Made by a program: the position numbers and the translations under genes | Origin: Candidatus Zhuqueibacterota bacterium | GTDB taxonomy: Bacteria; Zhuqueibacterota; Zhuqueibacteria; Oceanimicrobiales; Oceanimicrobiaceae | Direction: 5' to 3' | Assembly (NCBI GenBank): GCA_029262005.1 | Contig: JAJDAG010000143.1 | Location: 1 to 48,434, forward strand | DNA length: 48,434 nt | Notes under the pieces: generated by a model | Database searches by the model: none | What the model was told of the DNA's origin: nothing | What the model saw: only the letters and a program-made list of their open reading frames with translations | In this document: piece by piece, positions 16,547 through 25,264 of the stretch | How positions within the stretch are numbered: position 1 is the first letter of the stretch | Layout: each line of letters begins with the position of its first letter

Positions 16547-18280
16547 ATGAGTTCCATTTGCTACATATTGTTCTTAACTGCTGTCACATTCGTAATGAAC
16601 GCGCACGCAGATGATCATATCCTGGCCGACATTAAGGATATCCGGCCACATCAGGTCAAAGTTGAAGGCTTCAGACTTAATTCTGAGCAAACCGTTGACA
16701 TTGAGGCAGTTGGGTTTCGTAGAAGTCGCAGGATGAAAACCATGTTCACGCGGGCCTGGATTTTGGATGCGCACAGCCGTGAAGTTGTTTGGCAATTGCG
16801 AGATGCCGAAGTTTTGCGGAAAAGTAGGTATTTTGTTGAATTTGAGGACCGTGTAACCCTGCCGGCTGGAGAGTACGAAGTTTATTACTCCTCATACCCT
16901 GTTTTTTATGGAGAAGATTGGAAGGGGTTGATAGATAAAATTTTTGAAGGAATTTTTGACGCCAACTCCGGCGGTGAATTGCACCATGCCTATAAAAGGG
17001 AGTGGGACCGTTTCAAGATTGTTATTAAAGGAAAAGGTCGTCGTTTTGAGGTGGAGCAGATGTCCGAACTGCGCCGGGTTTTTACTCAAGACGCCTTTGT
17101 AAACTTAACAGGCCTCGGAGATGACGCCAATGAGCGCCGGAGCTTTGAGCTTAAAAAAGATCTGGATGTGTTTGTTTATGCTCTCGGGGAATCTCGTGAT
17201 GATGGCACTTTTGACTACGGCTGGATTATCAATCTGGAGAGCCGGAAAAAGGTGTGGAAATTCAACTTGCAAGATTCTGAACATGCCGGTGGCGCTAAGA
17301 AGAACCGGGAGATCAGGCAAACACTCTTCCTGCCCAAAGGAAAATATCTTGCCAGTGTTGTAACCGATGATTCTCATTCTGCGGGCGACTGGAACGAAGC
17401 TCCGCCCAATGATCCGTTTTTTTGGGGACTAACAATCAAGCCGGCTGAGCCGTCGCAGCGCAGATTTGTTGTTGAGCGTGATAATGCCGAGGTGCAACAG
17501 AAAAAAGCGCTTCTGCAATTTACCCGTCTCGGCAATGATGAATATCGGTCAAAATATTTCGTTTGTAAAAAAGACGTGGATGTGCACATTTATGCTATTG
17601 GTGAGGGGGAACATCGTGAGATGTTCGACTATGCATGGATTCTTGACTCCAAGACACATGAACGGGTCTGGGCCATGAATTATCGTAACACGGAACATGC
17701 AGGTGGCGGAGAAAAAAATCGATTATTTGATGGCATCGTGCATTTGCAGCGTGGGGATTATGTGCTTTGTTTTGTAACCGATGACAGTCATTCCTACTGG
17801 GAATGGAATACAGCGCCACCTTACGACCGGGAGAACTGGGGTGTTACAGTCTATGCAGTCGGCGACCAGGACAAAGCATCTGAAGTATTCGATTTTCAGG
17901 CTGTTGAAAAACGTGCAGTGGTTGCTCAGATTATCGATGTGCACGATGACGACAGAGAACGCGAATCCTTCGTAATAAACCATGATCGCGAGGTCGATGT
18001 TTATGCAATCGGTGAAGGTAGCGGGGGGCGAATGCATGATTATGGCTGGATTGAAGACGCCGAAACTCGCGATGTGGTGTGGGAAATGACTTTTCGCAAG
18101 ACTCAACATGCCGGGGGCTCTAAAAAAAATCGCATGGTTAATGACCGTATTTTTTTGAGTAAAGGACGTTACATCTTGTTCTACGAAACAGACGATTCAC
18201 ATTCCTGCGAGGAATGGAATGCCGATCCACCATACGATCAAAAGGGCTGGGGAATTACGCTTTATCAGGTTGAAAATTAG
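16547..18280 (+). CDS. Secreted protein with four copies of an unrecognised ~115-aa domain
   Basis: ATG 16547 has AGGAG 8 nt upstream; the longer frame starts inside a terminator hairpin. Residues 1-21 are a signal peptide ending NAHA. Then come four repeats: a diverged one (about 42-165) and three clear ones (about 183-298, 321-436, 458-577). Each clear copy has a (V/H)YA(L/I)GE motif, F/HDY(G/A)WI, W-x-(M/F)-x-x-(R/N), (E/Q)HAGG-x-KNR, and a closing (T)DDSHS...W-N-x-x-PP-x-D-x-x-x-WG. The invariant Asp, His, Trp and Asn could form a metal or carbohydrate site. I do not recognise a characterised family. It probably works in the periplasm or at the surface, under ECF control with the neighbouring membrane protein. 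A strong terminator follows. Confidence 0.82.
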   Translation: MSSICYILFLTAVTFVMNAHADDHILADIKDIRPHQVKVEGFRLNSEQTVDIEAVGFRRSRRMKTMFTRAWILDAHSREVVWQLRDAEVLRKSRYFVEFEDRVTLPAGEYEVYYSSYPVFYGEDWKGLIDKIFEGIFDANSGGELHHAYKREWDRFKIVIKGKGRRFEVEQMSELRRVFTQDAFVNLTGLGDDANERRSFELKKDLDVFVYALGESRDDGTFDYGWIINLESRKKVWKFNLQDSEHAGGAKKNREIRQTLFLPKGKYLASVVTDDSHSAGDWNEAPPNDPFFWGLTIKPAEPSQRRFVVERDNAEVQQKKALLQFTRLGNDEYRSKYFVCKKDVDVHIYAIGEGEHREMFDYAWILDSKTHERVWAMNYRNTEHAGGGEKNRLFDGIVHLQRGDYVLCFVTDDSHSYWEWNTAPPYDRENWGVTVYAVGDQDKASEVFDFQAVEKRAVVAQIIDVHDDDRERESFVINHDREVDVYAIGEGSGGRMHDYGWIEDAETRDVVWEMTFRKTQHAGGSKKNRMVNDRIFLSKGRYILFYETDDSHSCEEWNADPPYDQKGWGITLYQVEN

Positions 18281-18316
18281 TTTGGTGGCGATTCTTGCGT
18301 GAATGACAATAAACCG

Positions 18317-18346
18317 GCCGGTCAATTATTTTGACCGGCTTTTTTT
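18317..18346 (+). terminator. Rho-independent terminator
   Basis: GCCGGTCAA and TTGACCGGC form a 9-bp stem with a TTATT loop, followed by seven Ts, 36 bp after the four-repeat gene. Confidence 0.85.
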
Positions 18347-18460
18347 GCGAGATATCGACTGACCGCCGCTGCGCTCCCGCCGCCGTGTATCCTTCTTTTC
18401 GGCCATGGAACCTGTGCCAAACCATCCATTACAATTGGCAGAGCATGCGCCAAAATGAAG

Positions 18461-18489
18461 TTGACAATCGTGTAAGAATTCTCTATTAT
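18461..18489 (+). promoter_or_regulatory. Sigma70-type promoter of the porX-tsaE-tsaB operon
   Basis: TTGACA (18461-18466), 17 bp, TATTAT (18484-18489). Transcription would begin near 18496, 30 nt before the porX ATG. Confidence 0.6.
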
Positions 18490-18525
18490 AAAGATTCATT
18501 TTTTTGAGTATACAAGGTTGTCCGA

Positions 18526-20091
18526 ATGGCTGTTAAAGGTAGAATTATTTGGGTAGATGATGAAATCGATTTGCTGCGTTCGCATATCATTTTTTTGCAG
18601 GAGCATGGCTATGAGGTTACACCTGTTACCAATGCCGACGATGCAATTGCGCTGATCGCAAAAGAACGCTTCGATATTGTGTTGCTGGATGAAATGATGC
18701 ACGGTAAAGATGGTCTGACAGCTTTGACGGAGATCAAAGATAGCCAACCCTCTTTGCCCGTTGTCATGGTCACCAAGAGTGAAGAGGAATCGCTCATGGA
18801 AGATGCCATTAGCAGCAAGATAGATGATTATCTTACCAAACCCGTGAACCCAAGCCAGATTCTTCTCATTTGCAAAAAGATACTTGAACGGAACAAGATC
18901 GCCATTGAGCGAATTTCACGTGACTACATTTCGGAATTTAATGAGATTTCAAACATGCTCGGCGGTCGGCCCCAATGGCCGGATTGGGTCGAAATCTATT
19001 CCCGACTCGTTGATTGGGAAGTTGAAGCAGACCGGCATAGTGAATTGGATATCAAAGTCACACTCGCCGATCAAGCCCATGAATGCAATGCAAAATTCGG
19101 CGCTTTCATTGAAGAGAATTATCCCTTTTGGCTTAAAGGTGAAGAAGACAGGCCAACGCTCTCAGTTGACTTAGTCAAGAAATACGTCGTGCCGCATTTA
19201 TTGAAAAAAAGAAATGTTGTTTTTCTGGTTCTGGACAATTTACGTCTGGATCAATTGCAAACGATTGAGCCTTTACTGTATCCATATTTTCACATCCGGA
19301 AAGATTGTTACTGCTCGATTTTACCAACGGCCACGCCTTTTTCGCGCAATGCAATTTTTAGTGGTTTATTTCCCAGTGAAATTGCCGAAAAGCATCCTGA
19401 TTTGTGGAAAGGGAATGATGACGACGAACGTAGTTTGAATCGCCATGAGCACCAGCTTCTGGATTTTCATCTGGAAGATCTGGGGGTTGAGCTAAAACCA
19501 GATTCAAAATACATTAAAATACTGGATGTTAAAGAAGCCCGGTCTGTGGTCAGAAAAGTGGCCACTTATTCGAATATTCCACTGGTGGCAATAGTTGTAA
19601 ACTTTGTGGATATTCTCGCGCATAGCCGTAGTGACTCCAAGGTTTTGCAGGAAATTATCCCGGACGAGGCTGCCTATCGTTCGCTGACAAAATCATGGTT
19701 TGAACATTCCTACGTTTTTCAAATGTTAAAGGAATTTTCGAAAAGAGATGTCACCGTGGTTATCACCACGGATCATGGCAGCCTGCGCGGTATGAGAGGG
19801 ACAAAAGTGATGGGCGACCGGGATACCTCAACCAGCCTCCGCTACAAATACGGCAATAGTTTAAAGGCCGATCCGCGACATGCGATAGTTGTAAAAGACC
19901 CTTCATCATACAAACTGCCATCGCGCGGAATTAACACAAATTACCTGTTGGCCAAAGAAGATTATTATTTCGTTTACCCGACGAACTACCACCACTATTT
20001 GAACCATTATCACGATAGTCTGCAGCACGGTGGTGTGTCCATGGAAGAGATGATTTTGCCAGTGGCAACGCTGGAGCCCGTTCAGCACTGA
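18526..20091 (+). CDS. porX: PorX-type response regulator with PglZ-like phosphodiesterase domain
   Basis: Residues 1-125 form a receiver domain with acidic D11/D12, the phospho-acceptor Asp55 (DIVLLDEMM), a switch Thr and a Lys in DYLTKPVNP. A helical linker (about 130-205) leads to an alkaline-phosphatase/PglZ-like domain (about 210-515): VFLVLDNLRLDQL (metal Asp), LPTATPFSRNAIFSG (nucleophile Thr268 or Thr270), VNFVDILAHSR, VVITTDHGS and a late His (SLQHGG) supply the usual metal ligands. In Bacteroidota PorX works with the PorY kinase to control type IX secretion and can hydrolyse oligonucleotides. Its presence with PNPFN-tail proteins supports a T9SS in this organism. It is followed at 9 bp by tsaE. 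Confidence 0.9.
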   Translation: MAVKGRIIWVDDEIDLLRSHIIFLQEHGYEVTPVTNADDAIALIAKERFDIVLLDEMMHGKDGLTALTEIKDSQPSLPVVMVTKSEEESLMEDAISSKIDDYLTKPVNPSQILLICKKILERNKIAIERISRDYISEFNEISNMLGGRPQWPDWVEIYSRLVDWEVEADRHSELDIKVTLADQAHECNAKFGAFIEENYPFWLKGEEDRPTLSVDLVKKYVVPHLLKKRNVVFLVLDNLRLDQLQTIEPLLYPYFHIRKDCYCSILPTATPFSRNAIFSGLFPSEIAEKHPDLWKGNDDDERSLNRHEHQLLDFHLEDLGVELKPDSKYIKILDVKEARSVVRKVATYSNIPLVAIVVNFVDILAHSRSDSKVLQEIIPDEAAYRSLTKSWFEHSYVFQMLKEFSKRDVTVVITTDHGSLRGMRGTKVMGDRDTSTSLRYKYGNSLKADPRHAIVVKDPSSYKLPSRGINTNYLLAKEDYYFVYPTNYHHYLNHYHDSLQHGGVSMEEMILPVATLEPVQH

Positions 20092-20100
20092 GGTCCGGTG

Positions 20101-20589
20101 ATGAAAAAAAAGGCCAATTTTACTATGCCGGCAACGGGTGAAAAAAAAACAGTGACAACTTTCAGCGATGATGAGACAATGGCGCTTGGCAGAGCTATTG
20201 CGCAGAACCTGCAAGCGGGTGATGTCGTCGCGTTGTATGGCGAAATGGGCAGCGGTAAAACCACATTTGTTAAGGGCATTGGCGCAGGGCTTGCCAGCGA
20301 GGAAGATGTCAGCAGCCCGACATTTACGCTCATTAACGAATATACGGGAAGGCTGCCGATTTATCATTTTGACTTTTATCGCATCAACTCGAGCAGTGAA
20401 GCATTTGAACTTGGCTGCGAACACTATTTTGCCGGGGAAGGTGTCTGTTTGCTAGAGTGGTCTGAGCGGGTGCTGGATTTGCTCCCTGCCAGGCGGATCG
20501 AAATACATTTTCAAAATCAGTTCTCTGCAGGAAATACCACTACCAGAGAAATTACAGTTCTTTGCCTCAGAGATAAAGGTGAGAAGTGA
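20101..20589 (+). CDS. tsaE: tRNA t6A synthesis ATPase TsaE
   Basis: ATG 20101 (GAGG upstream) is preferred to the GTG directly before it. The Walker A loop GEMGSGKTTF lies at about 47-56, followed by SSPTFTLINEY and the IYHFDFYRI motif, all typical of TsaE (YjeE). The protein drives the TsaBDE complex that makes threonylcarbamoyl-adenosine-37 on ANN-reading tRNAs (cytoplasm). It is part of a tight operon: porX ends 9 bp before and tsaB overlaps its stop. A C-terminal extension of about 20 residues is family-variable. Confidence 0.93.
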   Translation: MKKKANFTMPATGEKKTVTTFSDDETMALGRAIAQNLQAGDVVALYGEMGSGKTTFVKGIGAGLASEEDVSSPTFTLINEYTGRLPIYHFDFYRINSSSEAFELGCEHYFAGEGVCLLEWSERVLDLLPARRIEIHFQNQFSAGNTTTREITVLCLRDKGEK

Positions 20590-21263
20590 AAATTCTTGCT
20601 ATCGATACTGCGTCTGAACTTTGTGGCGTGGCCGTGACTGAAGATCAGCACTTGGTGGCTGAGTACCGTTTGAATAGAAAAAACCTGCACAACGAGAAAC
20701 TCATCGATGCAATCCAGATGATTGTGCGTGATACAGGGTTGGCGTTGAGTGAGGTAGACGTAATTGTGGTGGCAGCCGGGCCGGGCTCATTCACCGGACT
20801 AAGAATCGGCTTTGCTGTGGCAAAAGGCCTTGCATTCTCATTGGGCACGCGCCTGGTTACGGTTAATACACTTGATGCTCTGGCTTACGGTGTCGTTTAT
20901 TGGCAGGGTAATATTTGTACCATGATTAAAGCACGGGAAAAAGAGTGCTATGTTGCACTATATCGCAGCAGACCGGATTTCGAGCGCATCTCAGAATATC
21001 GTGTGGTTGCATTCAGTCAACTGGATGAAATCTTTGACGAGAAAACTTTACTCCTTGCCAATCCCCCTGCTTTAGTCGAAAACATCAAAAACGAATTTGT
21101 GGAGCTGGCCGGGGAAGAGTTAGCAGTAGCCAGTCCACTTCAAATAGCATGTCTGGGATACCGGCAGGCCTGTGCCGGCAATTGGGCTGATCCGAGAATA
21201 GCAGAGCCGTTTTATCTGAAAGATTTTATCCCCGGGAAAAAACAAGTATCCGTCTCTGTTTGA
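20586..21263 (+). CDS. tsaB: tRNA t6A synthesis protein TsaB
   Basis: It starts at GTG 20586, overlapping the tsaE stop (GTGA). It has an ASKHA fold: ILAIDTASELCGVAV at the N-terminus and the signature VAAGPGSFTGLRIGFAVAKG (about 62-81). TsaB is an inactive paralogue of TsaD that scaffolds the t6A complex with TsaE. The 225-residue length is normal. It is followed by about 100 bp without genes before rimI. Confidence 0.94.
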   Translation: MKILAIDTASELCGVAVTEDQHLVAEYRLNRKNLHNEKLIDAIQMIVRDTGLALSEVDVIVVAAGPGSFTGLRIGFAVAKGLAFSLGTRLVTVNTLDALAYGVVYWQGNICTMIKAREKECYVALYRSRPDFERISEYRVVAFSQLDEIFDEKTLLLANPPALVENIKNEFVELAGEELAVASPLQIACLGYRQACAGNWADPRIAEPFYLKDFIPGKKQVSVSV

Positions 21264-21366
21264 GCCAATGTGAGATTGTCCGTGTCAGAGCGTGGCCGGT
21301 TGCTTTTTCATGAACAACAAAGAAAAACAAGAAAAATCTAATTTATAAATTCAGTTGAAGGGTTTT

Positions 21367-21873
21367 ATGCAAACAGCAAGCGCAGAACTTATTGACAGCA
21401 GGGTTGTTACGATGCATTTCCGCGAAATGGATCTTGAGGATCTTGCGCACGTAGTGCAATTGGAAGAAGACAGTTTCCCTGACCCCTGGAGCAAAAATAA
21501 TTTTTCCTACGAAGTAGTAAACAACGAACTTTCGGAAGCCTGTGTCGTTGAGCACAACGGCAAGATTATAGGGTATGCCGTATACTGGTGTTTTGACATT
21601 GAGGCCCACCTGGCAAATTTCGCTATTGACAGTCGCTATCGTCGGCAAAATGTCGGTAGTCTTCTGTTGGAACATGTTATTGCCAATATAAGAAAAAAGG
21701 GCGTCTCCAATATTTACCTTGAGGTCAGAGCAGCAAATGTCGCGGCACTTAATTTGTACGCAAAGCGTGGTTTTGTTGAAGATGGCGTGAGAAAAGGGTA
21801 CTATCTGAAAGATAAGGACGATGCCATTTTAATGAGTTTGTCCTTAAAGGAGGGAAACGATGGACTGGTTTAA
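21367..21873 (+). CDS. rimI: Ribosomal-protein-alanine N-acetyltransferase (GNAT)
   Basis: ATG 21367 has GAAGGG 5 nt upstream; the TTG at 21355 is less likely. It is a GNAT domain: REMDLEDLAHVVQLEEDSFPDPWS at the N-terminus, then the acetyl-CoA loop (RYRRQNVGSLLLEHVI) and LEVRAANVAALNLYAKRGF, all close to RimI, which acetylates the N-terminus of ribosomal protein S18. rimI commonly lies next to tsaB. Its end overlaps accD by 14 bp. Confidence 0.88.
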   Translation: MQTASAELIDSRVVTMHFREMDLEDLAHVVQLEEDSFPDPWSKNNFSYEVVNNELSEACVVEHNGKIIGYAVYWCFDIEAHLANFAIDSRYRRQNVGSLLLEHVIANIRKKGVSNIYLEVRAANVAALNLYAKRGFVEDGVRKGYYLKDKDDAILMSLSLKEGNDGLV

Positions 21874-22810
21874 ACGCGCAAAAGAGGGACTTCAACCACA
21901 GAAGAAAAAGGAAATGCCTGAGTTGTGGCTCAAATGTAATGCTTGTGGTGAAATAATTTACAAGAAAGAACTGGAAAAGAATTTTTTTGTTTGCACAAAA
22001 TGTAATTTTCATTTTAGAATGAAAAGTTCTGAGTACATTGCCAACCTGCTGGATGACAATCAATTTGATGAGTTTAATTCGAATCTGACTTCGGTTGATT
22101 TTTTGAAGTTTAAAGCATCGAAACGTTATTCCGACCAGATTAAAACAGCGATAAAAAAAACCGGGCAAAATGATGCTATTCGTACCGGGTTCGGCAAAAT
22201 TCATGGCCATGAAATTGTCGTTTGTATTATGGATTTTTCTTTCATTGGCGGCAGCATGGGTTCGGTGGTTGGCGAGAAAATTGCCCGCGCGGTTGATGAG
22301 GCCATAAAGCGCCATCTTCCGCTCATGATCATCTCGGCCTCCGGTGGCGCCCGGATGATGGAAGGCGCTATTTCGCTCATGCAATTGGCAAAAACATCGT
22401 CCCGTCTCGCGAAACTTTCTGAAGCGGGTCTTCCCTATATTTCGCTCATTACTGACCCGACTACAGGCGGGGTAACAGCCAGTTACGCCATGCTTGGCGA
22501 TATCAACATCGCGGAACCTGGTGCATTAATTGGTTTTGCCGGTCCAAGAGTTATCAAACAAACGATTGGCCAGGATTTGCCGGACGGTTTTCAACGTTCA
22601 GATTTTCAGCTTCATCACGGTTTTCTGGATGCGGTGGTGAGCCGGCATGACATGAAAAATAAACTTAAGGAAGTGCTCGATTTTACAATGGACGTTCAAA
22701 TTGCTGCGGAAGATTTAAATGGTGAACTAATGCCTGAGACGATGCCGGAACTGGCGGAATTGCCCCTGCCGGATTCTGATAATTTGGCAGATGAAGCTGT
22801 AAATAACTAA
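21860..22810 (+). CDS. accD: Acetyl-CoA carboxylase carboxyltransferase subunit beta
   Basis: It forms malonyl-CoA, the first step of fatty-acid synthesis, with AccA. An N-terminal four-Cys zinc ribbon is formed by C26, C29, C45 and C48 (KCNACG, VCTKCN). The crotonase-like carboxyltransferase domain follows, with SASGGARMMEG, PTTGGVTASYAMLGD and IGFAGPRVI. RBS AGGAGG precedes ATG 21860. The stop overlaps the surE start (TAATG). The C-terminal tail (about 285-316) is acidic and variable. Confidence 0.96.
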   Translation: MDWFKRAKEGLQPQKKKEMPELWLKCNACGEIIYKKELEKNFFVCTKCNFHFRMKSSEYIANLLDDNQFDEFNSNLTSVDFLKFKASKRYSDQIKTAIKKTGQNDAIRTGFGKIHGHEIVVCIMDFSFIGGSMGSVVGEKIARAVDEAIKRHLPLMIISASGGARMMEGAISLMQLAKTSSRLAKLSEAGLPYISLITDPTTGGVTASYAMLGDINIAEPGALIGFAGPRVIKQTIGQDLPDGFQRSDFQLHHGFLDAVVSRHDMKNKLKEVLDFTMDVQIAAEDLNGELMPETMPELAELPLPDSDNLADEAVNN

Positions 22811-23586
22811 TGTCAAACAAAAAACCAAAAATACTGCTTAGCAACGATGATGGCATTTCGGCCCCCGGGTTGGCTGCGTTGTATGAAGAAATAAGTAAAA
22901 TTGGCGATGTGATTGTCATTGCTCCAACCAGTGAGCAAAGCGCCGTTGGCCATGCCATTACAATTTCAGACCCGCTTCGTGTATCTGATTTCAACAAAGA
23001 TGGTAAATTCTTCGGCCATGCCGTAAACGGAACGCCTGCCGATTGTGTGAAAATTGCTTATTGGGCTTTGCTTGAAGAAAAGCCTGATTTGGTGATTTCC
23101 GGAATAAATCAGGGCTCAAATGCCGGCATTAATGCCATTTATTCGGGAACCGTATCGGCAGCAACCGAGGGCACAATACTGGACATTCCGTCTTTTGCCA
23201 TTTCCCTGGCATCCTGGACTGATCCTTATTTTGGTTTTGCTGCCAAATTTGCAGGCAAGATGGTAAACCGCATATTGGAGCACGGTCTGCCTCAGGGCAC
23301 CTTGCTCAATGTCAATGTGCCGGCGGTTCGGGACCACGAAATCGCCGGTGTGAAAATCACCAGGCAAAGTCAGGCCAGATATCTTGAGCATTTCGATAAG
23401 CGGGTCGATCCTGCAAATCGTGTTTATTACTGGCTGTCGGGCCAAAAAATGGAAACTGTTGAAGACCTTGATGTGGATGATTATGCCGTCCAGAAAAACT
23501 ATGTTTCCATAACTCCTTTGCATTACGACCTCACGAACTACTCATTTCTTGAGACGCTGAATTCCTGGGAAATTCCGTCAAAATGA
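22810..23586 (+). CDS. surE: 5'/3'-nucleotidase SurE
   Basis: A metal-dependent phosphatase acting on nucleoside monophosphates. The N-terminal signature [14 protein letters not shown] contains the metal-binding Asp13-Asp14. [14 protein letters not shown] and [12 protein letters not shown] complete the active site, and GINQGSNAG...[11 protein letters not shown] is the characteristic Asn-rich loop. Start ATG 22810 overlaps the accD stop, and the stop overlaps the guaA start, so the genes are translationally coupled. Confidence 0.95.
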   Translation: MSNKKPKILLSNDDGISAPGLAALYEEISKIGDVIVIAPTSEQSAVGHAITISDPLRVSDFNKDGKFFGHAVNGTPADCVKIAYWALLEEKPDLVISGINQGSNAGINAIYSGTVSAATEGTILDIPSFAISLASWTDPYFGFAAKFAGKMVNRILEHGLPQGTLLNVNVPAVRDHEIAGVKITRQSQARYLEHFDKRVDPANRVYYWLSGQKMETVEDLDVDDYAVQKNYVSITPLHYDLTNYSFLETLNSWEIPSK

Positions 23587-25133
23587 CATCAAATCAGAAC
23601 CAAAGTGAACGGATTCTCATTCTCGATTTCGGTTCACAGTACACCCAACTTATCACCCGTAAGGTTAGAGAATTGGGTGTGTATTCCGAAATTAAGCCAT
23701 ACAACACATCTATAGACGACATACACGAGCTCAATCCAAATGGCATTATTCTCTCTGGTGGACCGGATTCTGTTTATGCGGAAAATGCACCCTTGCCCGC
23801 AAAGGAGATATTTGATCTGTCAGTTCCGGTTCTGGGCATTTGCTACGGGCTGCAATTGACAGCTTATTTTCATGGCGCGAAAGTAGGTGAATCGAAAAAG
23901 CGGGAATATGGCCTGGCTGAATTGCAGGTAGACCGCGCGACAGATTTACTCCGGAGTGTTCCTGCGTCACAAGTCTGGATGAGCCACGGCGATGCGCTCA
24001 CCGAACTTCCTGCTGGATTCCAGAGTATTGCTCACACAGATAACTCACAATTTGCTGCCCTGGCGAATCTGGAAAAACAGATTTACTGCGTTCAATTTCA
24101 CCCGGAAGTCTCGCACACAGTCGAAGGTCAAAAAATTCTGAGCAATTTTATTTACGGGATTTGCCGGTGTCAGGGTGGCTGGACGCCCAGTGCTTTTGTA
24201 GAAGAAACAGTCACCGGTATTCGTAGCGCAATTGGGCGGGACAACGTGATTTGCGGACTGAGTGGTGGCGTCGATTCTGCTGTGGCCGCTGCTTTGGTTT
24301 ACGAAGCTGTAGGAGACCAGTTAACCTGCATTTTTGTGGATAATGGTCTAATGCGTAAAGATGAGGCTGAGGAAGTCGAAGACACTTTTAAAGCATATTT
24401 TAAGGCCAACTTTATTTCGATAGACGCCTCCAACCTTTTCTTGGCGAAACTCGCTGGTGTCACCGAGCCCGAGCGCAAGCGCAAGATTATTGGCGAGACT
24501 TTTATTGAAGTGTTTGAGGAAGAATCAAATAAAATCGCCAACGTGAAATATCTTGTTCAGGGCACGCTTTATCCGGACGTGATTGAAAGTGTTTCGACAC
24601 AAGGCCCATCTGTGACGATTAAAACGCATCATAATGTCGGCGGGCTGCCGGATGTTATGCGTCTCGATTTAGTCGAGCCCTTGCGGGAACTTTTTAAGGA
24701 TGAAGTTCGGCGAGTCGGCAAGGAACTCGGCCTCTCTGCAAAGATACTGGGCAGACATCCTTTCCCTGGTCCGGGCCTCGCGGTTCGAATTCTCGGAGAA
24801 ATCACCGAAGAGCGCCTGGCAATTTTGCGTGAGGTTGATGCTATCTTTATTGATGAACTTCGTAACCATGATTTGTATGATGAAATCTGGCAGGCGTTTG
24901 CTGTTTTGCTGCCGGTGAAAACAGTTGGCGTGATGGGCGATTTGCGTACGTATGAAAACGTTGCCGGGTTGCGTGCCGTAACAAGCGAGGATGGCATGAC
25001 CGCAGACTGGGCCCGTATTCCACACGATGTGCTGGCAACGATTTCCAGTCGAATTATTAATGAGGTGCGCGGGGTCAATCGGGTTGTTTATGATGTGAGT
25101 TCGAAGCCGCCAAGCACCATCGAATGGGAATAA
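23583..25133 (+). CDS. guaA: GMP synthase (glutamine-hydrolysing)
   Basis: It converts XMP to GMP with glutamine and ATP. The N-terminal glutaminase domain has the nucleophile Cys (GICYGLQL, about residue 86) and the FHPEVSHT His/Glu pair. The ATP pyrophosphatase P-loop is [13 protein letters not shown], and the dimerisation domain ends in [11 protein letters not shown], the conserved C-terminus. The ATG at 23583 overlaps the surE stop. It is the last gene of the rimI-accD-surE-guaA run. Confidence 0.97.
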   Translation: MTSNQNQSERILILDFGSQYTQLITRKVRELGVYSEIKPYNTSIDDIHELNPNGIILSGGPDSVYAENAPLPAKEIFDLSVPVLGICYGLQLTAYFHGAKVGESKKREYGLAELQVDRATDLLRSVPASQVWMSHGDALTELPAGFQSIAHTDNSQFAALANLEKQIYCVQFHPEVSHTVEGQKILSNFIYGICRCQGGWTPSAFVEETVTGIRSAIGRDNVICGLSGGVDSAVAAALVYEAVGDQLTCIFVDNGLMRKDEAEEVEDTFKAYFKANFISIDASNLFLAKLAGVTEPERKRKIIGETFIEVFEEESNKIANVKYLVQGTLYPDVIESVSTQGPSVTIKTHHNVGGLPDVMRLDLVEPLRELFKDEVRRVGKELGLSAKILGRHPFPGPGLAVRILGEITEERLAILREVDAIFIDELRNHDLYDEIWQAFAVLLPVKTVGVMGDLRTYENVAGLRAVTSEDGMTADWARIPHDVLATISSRIINEVRGVNRVVYDVSSKPPSTIEWE

Positions 25134-25230
25134 GAGCATACTGGTTGCTGTAGCAATTTTACTTGCATTTACGGCAGATAATTTTTACTTTTTTTCGAAT
25201 TGATCTTCAGTTTATTGATTTTATGACTTC

Positions 25231-25236
25231 TATAAT
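25231..25236 (+). promoter_or_regulatory. Candidate -10 element of glmS
   Basis: A perfect TATAAT, 28 bp before the glmS ATG, with only a weak -35 match (TTCAGT at 25206). The implied leader of about 20 nt leaves no room for a glmS ribozyme. Confidence 0.35.
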
Positions 25237-25264
25237 GTAATCCCACCATCTAAGGAGAGATGTT

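Noticed and set aside
25133-25264. glmS ribozyme in the leader of glmS
   Set aside because: A TATAAT lies 28 bp before the start, leaving too short a leader, and no ribozyme core sequence is visible.
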